A DNA stretch of 64,000 bases from Litorimonas cladophorae (GTDB taxonomy: Bacteria > Pseudomonadota > Alphaproteobacteria > Caulobacterales > Maricaulaceae). Below the pieces are notes generated by a model that was given only the letters and a program-made list of their open reading frames with translations, did not search any database and was not told the origin of the DNA. Below, piece after piece: positions 18,512-26,176 of this stretch. The translations under genes and the position numbers were made by a program. Every line of letters starts with the position of its first letter. Position 1 is the stretch's first letter. The stretch lies in the NCBI RefSeq assembly GCF_014652455.1, contig NZ_BMYV01000001.1, positions 620,001-684,000 of the forward strand, read 5' to 3'.

Positions 18512-19095
18512 GACAGCCCTCGACTGCCAGGTTTCACGGCCGGAAGTTTTGACAGCTCTTCAGGAAGATCATTAGGATCGTAGTCAGGGAACCTTTTGGC
18601 GGCGAGGCTGACGAGTGGAACGCCAATATCAGCTTCGCCATTGGAGCGATCAAAAATACACGCCCCCGCGATAATATCAGCGCCAGTTTCGGCCGTGATG
18701 GCCGCAATACACTCACGCGAAGACAGGCCCGTTGTGACGATATCTTCTACCATCAACACCTTTGCACCTGGCTTAATCGTGAAGCCACGACGCAAAGTGA
18801 ACTTGCCATCGACACGTTCGACAAACAAAGAGTCAATTCCCAAATGGCGGGCGGTCTCATATCCTGGAATAACCCCGCCCATTGCGGGGGCAATGATGAC
18901 ATCAGGTTGCACATCGAGGGTGGCTTGGACTTTCTCCGCAAGGGCTTTGCAGACTTTTTCCGTTAAACGCGGATTTTGAAATATGAGTGCCTTTTGCAAA
19001 AACACAGAACTGCGGCGTCCCGAGGACAAAATGAAATGTCCCTCGAGTAAGGCTCCTGCTTCGCGGAAGACATCAAGTACGTCGTCAGTATTCAT
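18508..19095 (-). CDS. pyrE: Orotate phosphoribosyltransferase
   Basis: PyrE makes orotidine monophosphate from orotate and PRPP in pyrimidine synthesis. The protein has 195 aa. The PRPP-binding motif is [14 protein letters not shown], and [17 protein letters not shown] gives the N-terminal hood. It follows rsh by three bases and overlaps pdxJ by four. Confidence 0.96.
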   Translation of the reverse strand: MNTDDVLDVFREAGALLEGHFILSSGRRSSVFLQKALIFQNPRLTEKVCKALAEKVQATLDVQPDVIIAPAMGGVIPGYETARHLGIDSLFVERVDGKFTLRRGFTIKPGAKVLMVEDIVTTGLSSRECIAAITAETGADIIAGACIFDRSNGEADIGVPLVSLAAKRFPDYDPNDLPEELSKLPAVKPGSRGLS

Positions 19096-19098
19096 TGG

Positions 19099-21336
19099 TC
19101 AGACTTTCAAATGAGCAGGAAGCGCGCGAGTTCTGTTGACTTTGACAACGAAAGCCGACGCGCGCAACGCGGCGATAATGGACATCAAATGGCGGTTATC
19201 GCGCACTTCGATATCAATAATCATGTCAAAGAAGGTCGGACTGCGCCGCATCGTTTTAATATTGGTCAGGTTGCCTTGAGACTCGCCAATGATTTTGGTG
19301 ACGTCGGCCAAGGCTCCTGGCACATGTTGCACCGTGGCGACGATGCGTCCCATTGAGGCAGCTTGATTGGCCGCGCGACGCCACGCTAGATCGATCCAGC
19401 TTTCAATACGGTCTTCCTTTGCGGCCAACTCGTCGCAGTCGATTGTATGAATATCAATGCCGCGTCCCGCTTCCTGAAGTCCGATAATCCGATCCCCTGG
19501 GAGAGGTGAACAACAAGGCGCAAGATGCAGACCGTGGCCAGGGTTTAAGCCGTCACCTTTGATATAAAGCGCTGCGCTTTCATCATCGATAAGGTCGAGG
19601 TCTTGCACCCCGCCTTCTCGTTTCGCAGTGGACTGTCCCGGGAAGACCGCTTCGATAAAGCGGTTCATCGACAACTCGCCGCGGCCTAGCGTTTCGTAGA
19701 GCGTGGCTTCATCTGTAATTTTAAGACGTTTCAACGCATCCGTAAGAATGGCGACATCCAAAGATTTGCCTTCGCGTTTGAACGCGTGAAGAGCCAATGT
19801 TTCGCCTATGCGTCGGAACTCTTCCGATTCACCTGTTCGCGTCAAACGTCTGAGGGCCTGACGGGCGCGGCCAGTGATTGCGATATTCTCCCAGCCATGT
19901 TGCGGCTCTGGCGCGCCACCCCGGATTACTTTGACAACGTCTCCATTTTCCAGTCGCGTCCGAAGGGGAACCTCGCGGCCATTCACGATGGCCCCAATGC
20001 AAGTGTCTCCCACTTTCGTGTGCACCGCATAGGCAAAGTCGATCGGGGATGCGCCGCGCGGCAAAGCAATTAGGTCGCCCTTGGGTGTGAAAGTGAAAAC
20101 CTGATCGGTAAACATCTCCAGCTTTACATTGTCGAGGAATTCATCCGCGTTACCGCTATGTTCCATCATCTCGACAAGTGGCCGAATGCGTTTTAAAGGA
20201 TCCCCGCCTGAAGCGTTAGCGCGGTCCGGGTCATAGCCGTAGCTTTCGTCCTTATAGGCCCAATGCGCCGCAACGCCGCGCACGGCGACGTCTTCCATGC
20301 GTTCTGTTCGTATTTGGATTTCCACGCGACGGTTTTCAGACGTCTGGATTGTCGTGTGAAGCGATTGATATCCGTTCGGTTTTGGCACTGAGATGAAGTC
20401 TCGGAAACGGGCCGGCATCGCACGGAACGCGCCATGAAGAACACCTAAAACCTGATAGCAGGTCTCCCGACGTTCGACGATGATCCGAAACGCGTAGATA
20501 TCAGCGACGTCATCAAAACTGATGTTTTGACGCTGTAACTTGCGCCATATCGCATAAGCCCGCTTTTCTCGACCATAAACCCGAGCCTCAACGCCGCCTG
20601 CTGCCAGAACGTCCTTGAGGGCGGTGAAAACTTGGCTGATGGCCTCGCCTTGCGTGGATCGCCAGACCTCAAGACGCTTTTCAATACTCTCGTAAGCGGC
20701 CGGGTTGATATGGCAAAAAGACAGATCCTCGAGCTCTGAACAGATTTTGTCGACACCGATACGCCTCGCTAGCGGTGCGAAGATCTCAAGCGTTTCGCGC
20801 GCGATACGTTCCCGAGAGGATTGCTTCGGGTGAAACTCGAGCGTGCGCATATTGTGCAGGCGGTCGCAGAGTTTGACCAGTAGCACTCTAACGTCCTTGG
20901 AAACCGCGAGGATGAACTTTTGAAAATTCTCGGCTTGCGCACTTTCGCGCGATAAGTTGGGCCGTGACATCTCCACTTGACCCAGCTTTGTAACCCCATC
21001 GACTAATTCGGCGATCTCTGGCGTAAATTCTTTTGCGAGTTCCTCAACGGTGACGTCAGTATCTTCCAGAACATCATGCAAGAGCGCGGTACAAATCGTG
21101 GCCACATCCAGATGTAAGGACGCGACGATCCCCGCCACTTCAATCGGATGCGCGTAATACGGATCCCCTGAATGACGCAATTGTTGGCCGTGGGCTTGGA
21201 CCGAATAGACGTAAGCCTTATTCAGCAAAGCCTCATCCGCAGAGGGGTCATATTTTTTGACGAGATCAACCAACTCGTACTGACGCAGAAAACGCTGTGG
21301 CTTATGCGCCTGTGATATTTCGACAAGTGTACTCAC
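19099..21336 (-). CDS. Bifunctional (p)ppGpp synthetase/hydrolase, Rsh
   Basis: Rsh makes and degrades the alarmone (p)ppGpp and mediates the stringent response. The protein has 745 aa. The HD hydrolase domain has HPIEVAG and the HDVLED signature (about 60-95). The synthetase domain covers about 240-350 (RAYAIWRKLQRQ and PNGYQSLHTT). TGS (about 405-465), a zinc-finger-like helical domain and a C-terminal ACT domain (about 670-742) follow. With both active sites kept it is the single long RSH of alphaproteobacteria. The start is GTG at 21336. A terminator at 21376-21399 separates it from rpoZ, so it probably has its own promoter or depends on readthrough. Confidence 0.95.
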   Translation of the reverse strand: MSTLVEISQAHKPQRFLRQYELVDLVKKYDPSADEALLNKAYVYSVQAHGQQLRHSGDPYYAHPIEVAGIVASLHLDVATICTALLHDVLEDTDVTVEELAKEFTPEIAELVDGVTKLGQVEMSRPNLSRESAQAENFQKFILAVSKDVRVLLVKLCDRLHNMRTLEFHPKQSSRERIARETLEIFAPLARRIGVDKICSELEDLSFCHINPAAYESIEKRLEVWRSTQGEAISQVFTALKDVLAAGGVEARVYGREKRAYAIWRKLQRQNISFDDVADIYAFRIIVERRETCYQVLGVLHGAFRAMPARFRDFISVPKPNGYQSLHTTIQTSENRRVEIQIRTERMEDVAVRGVAAHWAYKDESYGYDPDRANASGGDPLKRIRPLVEMMEHSGNADEFLDNVKLEMFTDQVFTFTPKGDLIALPRGASPIDFAYAVHTKVGDTCIGAIVNGREVPLRTRLENGDVVKVIRGGAPEPQHGWENIAITGRARQALRRLTRTGESEEFRRIGETLALHAFKREGKSLDVAILTDALKRLKITDEATLYETLGRGELSMNRFIEAVFPGQSTAKREGGVQDLDLIDDESAALYIKGDGLNPGHGLHLAPCCSPLPGDRIIGLQEAGRGIDIHTIDCDELAAKEDRIESWIDLAWRRAANQAASMGRIVATVQHVPGALADVTKIIGESQGNLTNIKTMRRSPTFFDMIIDIEVRDNRHLMSIIAALRASAFVVKVNRTRALPAHLKV

Positions 21337-21375
21337 GAACCACCGATATAGAGGGAGCGGCCAATAACAGCCAAT

Positions 21376-21399
21376 AAAAAAGCCGCCTCGAAGGGCGGC
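21376..21399 (-). terminator. Rho-independent terminator after rpoZ
   Basis: Read on the minus strand, GCCGCC and GGCGGC form a stem around a 6-base loop and are followed by six T. It lies 25 bases downstream of the rpoZ stop and 40 bases upstream of the rsh start. Confidence 0.87.
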
Positions 21400-21423
21400 A
21401 TTTTCACTATATTTCGTTTTCGC

Positions 21424-21798
21424 TTAAAAACGTGAGGAACTGTCGTTGTCGCGATCACCTTGCAGGGCGCGAAGCACGTCAGCTTCAGACATTTCAGCCT
21501 GTGGCTCTGCGTCGCCATGACCAAGCGCCAAGACAGGTGCATCACTTTCCTCATCTGGCAGATCGTCGTCCTGAATGACGCGTTGGAGACCAACCACTAG
21601 AGATTCGCGCAAATCAGCCAAATCAAGTGTTTCGTCTGCAAGTTCACGCAAAGACACAACAGGGGTCTTGTCGTTGTCACGGTCAATCGTCAGAGGCGAA
21701 CCTGCGGCGATGTTGCGCGAACGATGAGATGCAAGAAGCACAAGGTCAAAACGATTAGGGACTTTTTCGACGCAATCTTCGACAGTAACGCGGGCCAT
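21424..21798 (-). CDS. rpoZ: RNA polymerase omega subunit
   Basis: Omega helps assemble RNA polymerase and forms part of a ppGpp-binding site in some bacteria. The protein has 124 aa. The N-terminus [30 protein letters not shown] is diagnostic. The C-terminal half is acidic and variable. The ATG at 21798 has GGAG five bases upstream; a GTG two codons earlier is less likely. rpoZ next to rsh is a very common order. Confidence 0.95.
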   Translation of the reverse strand: MARVTVEDCVEKVPNRFDLVLLASHRSRNIAAGSPLTIDRDNDKTPVVSLRELADETLDLADLRESLVVGLQRVIQDDDLPDEESDAPVLALGHGDAEPQAEMSEADVLRALQGDRDNDSSSRF

Positions 21799-21811
21799 GT
21801 TCACTCCAATA

Positions 21812-21836
21812 CAAAAAGGCCGTATCGAAACGGCCT
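21812..21836 (-). terminator. Rho-independent terminator between folK and rpoZ
   Basis: On the minus strand AGGCCGT pairs with ACGGCCT across a 6-base loop and is followed by five T. It ends only about 14 bases before the rpoZ ATG. It can end folK transcripts. It may also act as a leader hairpin if the rpoZ promoter lies upstream of it. Confidence 0.8.
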
Positions 21837-21883
21837 AAGGTCGGAAGCCTTTTAGGCAAAAAAACCCGCCTAATCAACCATAT

Positions 21884-22354
21884 TTACCACTGCTCGACAT
21901 AACGCATCGCACGCACCTCGGCCTCTGGCAATGCGTCGGCATATTGCAGCCAGTTCTCGTCAATTTCCGACGCGGGAATGAGAACAAAACTACGCGTCAG
22001 CATGCGAGGATGCGGCAAGATCAGGTGATCGCTGTTCCGGGTCTCATCCCCGAAGATCAAAAGATCAAGGTCTAGCGTACGCGGAGCATTGGCCACACTT
22101 CTCTCGCGCCCAAGCGCTGCCTCAACGGAGAGCAGTTCCGTCATCAATTCTTCTGGCTCGCCAGAATATCGCCCCGAAACAACGGCATTTAGGTAATCTG
22201 GATAGCCCTTTCCCGCAGGCCAGGCGGGTGATTGCCACAAACCAGATTTCGCCGTGAATTCAAATCCGCGGGTCGACAGCATGGCCAGTGCAATCTGAAA
22301 CGTGACTTTTGGACTGGATAGATTGCCGCCAAATGCAATAAGGCACTCCGTCAT
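21884..22354 (-). CDS. folK: 6-hydroxymethyl-dihydropterin pyrophosphokinase
   Basis: FolK (HPPK) transfers pyrophosphate from ATP to the pterin in folate synthesis. The protein has 156 aa. The segment LIAFGGN at the N-terminus and APRTLDLDLLIFG in the middle are the family signatures, followed by LILPHPRMLTRSFVLIP. An in-frame GTG at 22357 is an alternative start. It is divergent from the NYN gene with about 47 bases between the starts. Confidence 0.94.
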   Translation of the reverse strand: MTECLIAFGGNLSSPKVTFQIALAMLSTRGFEFTAKSGLWQSPAWPAGKGYPDYLNAVVSGRYSGEPEELMTELLSVEAALGRERSVANAPRTLDLDLLIFGDETRNSDHLILPHPRMLTRSFVLIPASEIDENWLQYADALPEAEVRAMRYVEQW

Positions 22355-22401
22355 CACCTATGATATCCCACATAGACTGATATTTGATCGAGAACACATA
22401 T

Positions 22402-22959
22402 ATGGCCTTTTACCCAGATGAGCGCATCGCGCTATTTGTCGACGGAGCAAATTTTCACTCCACCGGAAAATCACTCGATTTTGACATTGATTACAAGAAG
22501 ATGCTTGAACTTTTTAAGACCAAAGGTCGATTAGTTGGTGCAAATTATTACACAGCCCTTCTCGAAAATGACGACTATTCCCCCATACGCCCGCTGATCG
22601 ATTGGCTGGACTATAACGGCTTTAATGTCGTCACAAAGCCCGCAAAAACCCAGATTGATCGCGATGGCCGTAGCCGCATCAAGGGGAATATGGATATCGA
22701 AATGGTGGTCGATATGATTCAACTGGCAGACCACGTTGACCACATTATTCTCTGTACGGGTGACGGTGATTTTCGCGCTGCCGTGCAAGCGGTTCAGCGC
22801 AAGGGCACGCGCGTTTCCGTTGTCTCATCACTGAAGACCCGTCCCCCAATGCTCTCCGACGACCTGCGGCGGCAGGCCAATGCGGTCATAGAAGTAGCGG
22901 ATATGGCTGACCTCATCGGACGCCCGCGCCGCGACTATGCGGATCACGATGATGACTGA
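22402..22959 (+). CDS. NYN-domain (LabA/DUF88) putative ribonuclease
   Basis: This 185-aa protein has a PIN-like NYN nuclease fold. Acidic residues for metal binding are in ALFVDGANF (Asp14, Asn17), GNMDIEMVVDM and CTGDGDF, so it looks active. LabA/DUF88 proteins are presumed RNases with mostly unknown targets. I used the ATG at 22402; an in-frame TTG at 22384 would add six residues. It overlaps the following UDGb gene by eight bases, so the two are coupled. The C-terminus is acidic (DYADHDDD). Confidence 0.88.
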   Translation: MAFYPDERIALFVDGANFHSTGKSLDFDIDYKKMLELFKTKGRLVGANYYTALLENDDYSPIRPLIDWLDYNGFNVVTKPAKTQIDRDGRSRIKGNMDIEMVVDMIQLADHVDHIILCTGDGDFRAAVQAVQRKGTRVSVVSSLKTRPPMLSDDLRRQANAVIEVADMADLIGRPRRDYADHDDD

Positions 22960-23593
22960 TATCAACGCCCCCTATGGCTGTCGCAAATGCCCTCGCCTCG
23001 CGAGGTTCTTAGACGCGCAGCGCATTGCTTTGCCCGGCTATTTCAATGGACCTGTGCCGAACTTTTATTCGCCTGACCCGAAACTCCTCATTGTTGGCCT
23101 CGCGCCTGGCTTGCATGGGGCGAATCAAACGGGGCGTCCGTTCACAGGTGATGCTGCTGGCGACCTGCTCTACGCGGCTCTTGAAAAATATGGGTTTTCG
23201 ACGGGCACTTATGACAAACATAAAAATGATGGGCTTCAGCTCAATTCGGCCATGATCACCAATGTTGTTCGATGTGTTCCACCCCAGAACAAGCCCGTCG
23301 CGGCTGAAATCAACACCTGTCGAGACAATTACCACACCCCGCAATTGCAGGCCCTGCCAAATCTAAAGGTGATGTTGTGCCTCGGAAAGATCAGCCATGA
23401 CAGCACTTTGCGGTCGTTGGGAATGCGGCTTGCAACGCACAAATTCGGACACGGGACAGAGTATGTAGACGATTTGGGGCGAACAATCTTATCCAGCTAT
23501 CATTGCTCTCGCTACAATACGAACACCAACCGCCTAACCGAACCCATGTTCTTTGAGATATTCGCGCGCGCGCGGGAGATTTGTGACGGATAG
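22952..23593 (+). CDS. Family 5 uracil-DNA glycosylase (UDGb), Fe-S type
   Basis: UDGb removes uracil and other deaminated bases from DNA. The protein has 213 aa. Four cysteines, Cys10, Cys13, Cys108 and Cys123, match the [4Fe-4S] ligands of family 4/5 enzymes. Motif 1 is GLAPGLHGANQTGRPFTGD (49-67), with the Ala/Gly pattern of family 5 rather than the GEAPG of family 4. The motif SYHCSRYNTNTNRLT (182-196) corresponds to the second active-site loop, with Cys where Pro is usual. The ATG at 22952 overlaps the NYN stop; ATG codons at 22937 and 22949 are alternatives. Confidence 0.9.
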   Translation: MTDINAPYGCRKCPRLARFLDAQRIALPGYFNGPVPNFYSPDPKLLIVGLAPGLHGANQTGRPFTGDAAGDLLYAALEKYGFSTGTYDKHKNDGLQLNSAMITNVVRCVPPQNKPVAAEINTCRDNYHTPQLQALPNLKVMLCLGKISHDSTLRSLGMRLATHKFGHGTEYVDDLGRTILSSYHCSRYNTNTNRLTEPMFFEIFARAREICDG

Positions 23594-23895
23594 CGAGGTT
23601 ATGCCTTGGTAGTAAAATGCGTCTAATTCTTACCGAAAGCAGGCAACGCTGTGTGTCGCAGAGCTCTCGATAAAGACGGCGCGCCTATTTCTCCCTCAGA
23701 GGCAAAGCGGACGACGAGATATGTTAAAACACTAAATTGCGGCCGGTTAAAAAAGCAAAGTGCGGCCAGTTTAGCTTTCGAGGGATCACCATAAATTTGC
23801 CTAAAACGAAATTCATGTTTTATTTTTATAAAGGCTTAGTTCAATAATTTATTTAAAAGCGTTTTCTTAATAATGGACACTAAAACCAGTACCGC
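23594..23895. other. AT-rich intergenic stretch with no recognised gene
   Basis: The roughly 300 bases between the UDGb gene and the orphan membrane protein carry no credible reading frame. The second half is clearly more AT-rich than its surroundings. It holds a pair of imperfect direct repeats (23738-23773) described separately. No tRNA or attachment site was seen here. Confidence 0.7.
23738..23773. repeat. Imperfect direct repeats, possible insertion-sequence end remnant
   Basis: TGCGGCCGGTTAA (23738-23750) recurs as TGCGGCCAGTTTA (23761-23773), a 23-base period. Short repeated GC-rich boxes of this kind occur at the ends of IS21-family elements. No transposase gene is present, so this would be a remnant at best. 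Confidence 0.4.
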
Positions 23896-24528
23896 ATGAT
23901 AAATCCGGAAGCCATATTCACCTTTGTTTTTGTTGCGGTACTTCTGGCCATTCCATTTGCGATAGGCATGAACTTATCACGAGCCCTTCGTAATAGGAGG
24001 GAAATCAAGTCTCTAATCTCGGAAGCAAAGCATTCCTCGGGGCGCGTCGTTGGATACACAAAGCGCAGATATGATTCCGAAAGCATAGGCCAATACTATC
24101 CGATTTTCGAATACAAAACTGATGATGGGCACCTCCTTTGGGCCGAAGGTCAAAGCTGCGATATTGATGAATACCCGATAAATTCTAGCATAGAGCTGAT
24201 GTTTCATCCGCGCGACAAACGGGATGTTGCATTTGTGGTGACGCAAAATCTCATGCAAATGCGCATGAATTTTGAAAAGAATTTGGGTGTATCATTTAAT
24301 ATTTTTGCCACTATTTTTCTCATCGCTTGCATCGTCTACTACAAAAAATACGAGCCTGTTCATCTAATCGCTTTGACGCTTAGCTACGCAATTGGTTTGA
24401 TATTCGGTGTCATTTTGAGCACCGAAAAGGCCGATGAAAGATTGAGAGTTCAGTCGAGCGAAAATAGAAATAGGCGTTTGGTCGCTGCGCAAAAAAAATA
24501 CGTCATTCCGTGCTATCTTGAGGAGTAA
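23896..24528 (+). CDS. Orphan membrane protein, DUF3592-like layout
   Basis: I do not recognise this 210-aa protein with certainty. It has a transmembrane helix near residues 7-24 and a soluble part (about 45-115) with GRVVGYTKRRYDSES, YYPIFEYKTDDGHLLW and IELMFHPRDKRDVAFV. Two more helices follow, near 131-149 and 155-175, and then a basic tail. The pattern of a beta-rich insert between membrane helices recalls DUF3592 proteins. Codon use is AT-rich, with many Lys, Ile and Asn, unlike its neighbours, and it sits beside an AT-rich gap with repeats. Acquisition by transfer is plausible. Confidence 0.7.
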   Translation: MINPEAIFTFVFVAVLLAIPFAIGMNLSRALRNRREIKSLISEAKHSSGRVVGYTKRRYDSESIGQYYPIFEYKTDDGHLLWAEGQSCDIDEYPINSSIELMFHPRDKRDVAFVVTQNLMQMRMNFEKNLGVSFNIFATIFLIACIVYYKKYEPVHLIALTLSYAIGLIFGVILSTEKADERLRVQSSENRNRRLVAAQKKYVIPCYLEE

Positions 24529-24684
24529 AGACTCATTCAAAACATTCTATAAATTGTATTGCCGATATCTGCCATCAGGGAGATAAACTGGCGACTTCAA
24601 TACTCTAGGATAGACTTTTACCCGCATAGCAGACAGTGACGGGTAGAAGCTCGTAGCACAAACCAGCGCCTAAAACGCTCCGCG

Positions 24685-25179
24685 CTACCCTCTTTCACGC
24701 ATTAGGCGGGATTTTTGCTTTTGCCAATCGCGGTTCTTTTCGGTTTGGCGCTTGTCGTAATTTTGCTTACCTGTCGCTGTCGCGATCAGGAGTTTGGCTT
24801 TGCCCTTTTCATTGAAATACATTTTCAATGCGACAATTGTGCGGCCCTTACGTTGCGTTTCACCCAGCAACTGATTGATTTGTTTGCGCTTTAGTAGAAG
24901 TTTGCGTGGGCGCGTGGGCAGGTGATTAAACTGGCTCGCGGGCGCATAAATTGGAATGTTGGCGTTAATGAGCCAAGCTTCATTGTTCTCTATGGAGATG
25001 TAGCTCTCTGCAATATTGCCTCGGCCTTCGCGCAGAGCTTTGACCTCGGTCCCGACCAACATGATGCCAGCTTCCATCGTGTCTTCGACGGCGTAATCGT
25101 AGCGCGCTTTCCGGTTTTCCGCGAGGACCTGATCGTGGACACCTGCCTTCTTTTTCCTGCCTCCAGCTGCGCTCGACAT
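24685..25179 (-). CDS. smpB: SsrA-binding protein SmpB
   Basis: SmpB brings tmRNA to stalled ribosomes for trans-translation. The protein has 164 aa. The core includes [23 protein letters not shown] and [14 protein letters not shown], followed by the basic C-terminal tail with [16 protein letters not shown]. Its start lies one base after the dapA stop. No ssrA gene is visible in the 156-base gap downstream. Confidence 0.96.
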   Translation of the reverse strand: MSSAAGGRKKKAGVHDQVLAENRKARYDYAVEDTMEAGIMLVGTEVKALREGRGNIAESYISIENNEAWLINANIPIYAPASQFNHLPTRPRKLLLKRKQINQLLGETQRKGRTIVALKMYFNEKGKAKLLIATATGKQNYDKRQTEKNRDWQKQKSRLMRERG

Positions 25180-25180
25180 A

Positions 25181-26056
25181 TCAGTAGGTCACACCTGCTT
25201 GGGCCATTGCGGCCTTCACAATATCTTTGGTGCTCTCGCGGCAAAGCGTAATCGGTAGACGGACGTCAGGCTGCATTTTCCCCATCAGGGACAACGCATA
25301 TTTCGCGGGTCCCGGGCTTGGATCGACAAATAGGTCTTTGTGCAGCCGGTCGAGCGTTCCATTCATTGCGCGGGCTGAGATATAATCTCCCGCAAGGAGC
25401 GCATTATGAAACGCCGCGTAAGCCGCAGGTGCAATGTTAGAGCCAACCGAAATGGCCCCGTGGCCGCCATGTGCGCTATGACCTAATGAAGTTGGGTCAT
25501 CCCCAGACAATTGAATAAAGTCTTCACCGCAACGTACGGTCAGACCGGCCACACGGGCAATGTCGCCCGTCGCATCTTTACAGCCGATTACGGTGGGGAG
25601 TTTGGAGAGGCGTTCCATTGTGTCTTGTTCAATATCAACGACACTCCGCCCTGGAATATTATAGACAACGATCGGAATATCGACGGCTTCCGAAATTGCC
25701 TTGAAATGCTGAAAAATACCTTCTTGCGACGGCTTATTGTAATATGGTGTGACAACCAGTGCCGCGTCGGCGCCCATGGCTTTGGCGTGTTGCGCGTATT
25801 TGATTGACACGCGCGTCTCATTCGACCCCGCCCCTGCAATGACTGGAACGCGACCATTTGCGGCCTCAGAGGTGAGACGGATGACGCGTTGATGCTCTTC
25901 GTCCGTCAGCGTGGCGCTCTCTCCCGTCGTCCCACACGGGACAAGACCGTGCGTCCCACTATCGATTTGCCATTCGACAAAATCTTGGAAGGCCTGTTCA
26001 TCGATCCGATCATCTTTGAATGGCGTGACGAGAGCTGTAATCGACCCTTTTATCAT
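25181..26056 (-). CDS. dapA: 4-hydroxy-tetrahydrodipicolinate synthase
   Basis: DapA condenses pyruvate with aspartate semialdehyde in lysine and diaminopimelate synthesis. The protein has 291 aa. The segment [14 protein letters not shown], the catalytic Tyr in YYNKPSQEG and the Schiff-base Lys in [11 protein letters not shown] are present, as is YNIPGRS. It pairs with smpB and is divergent from the lytic transglycosylase. It supplies a cell-wall precursor. Confidence 0.96.
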   Translation of the reverse strand: MIKGSITALVTPFKDDRIDEQAFQDFVEWQIDSGTHGLVPCGTTGESATLTDEEHQRVIRLTSEAANGRVPVIAGAGSNETRVSIKYAQHAKAMGADAALVVTPYYNKPSQEGIFQHFKAISEAVDIPIVVYNIPGRSVVDIEQDTMERLSKLPTVIGCKDATGDIARVAGLTVRCGEDFIQLSGDDPTSLGHSAHGGHGAISVGSNIAPAAYAAFHNALLAGDYISARAMNGTLDRLHKDLFVDPSPGPAKYALSLMGKMQPDVRLPITLCRESTKDIVKAAMAQAGVTY

Positions 26057-26176
26057 GTTTGTCTTTCGCGATGCGGTTGTGTAGGCCTCAATATATCGCC
26101 GCCTGATAGCGTCGATTTAGACTCGGGTTCAAGAAATGGTTTGACCCAGTTACACTACTCTATTGGAAGAATGTAT

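Noticed and set aside
24529-24684. tmRNA (ssrA) next to smpB
   Set aside because: The gap is only 156 bases, has no tRNA-Ala-like end, and alphaproteobacterial ssrA is a two-piece RNA of larger size.
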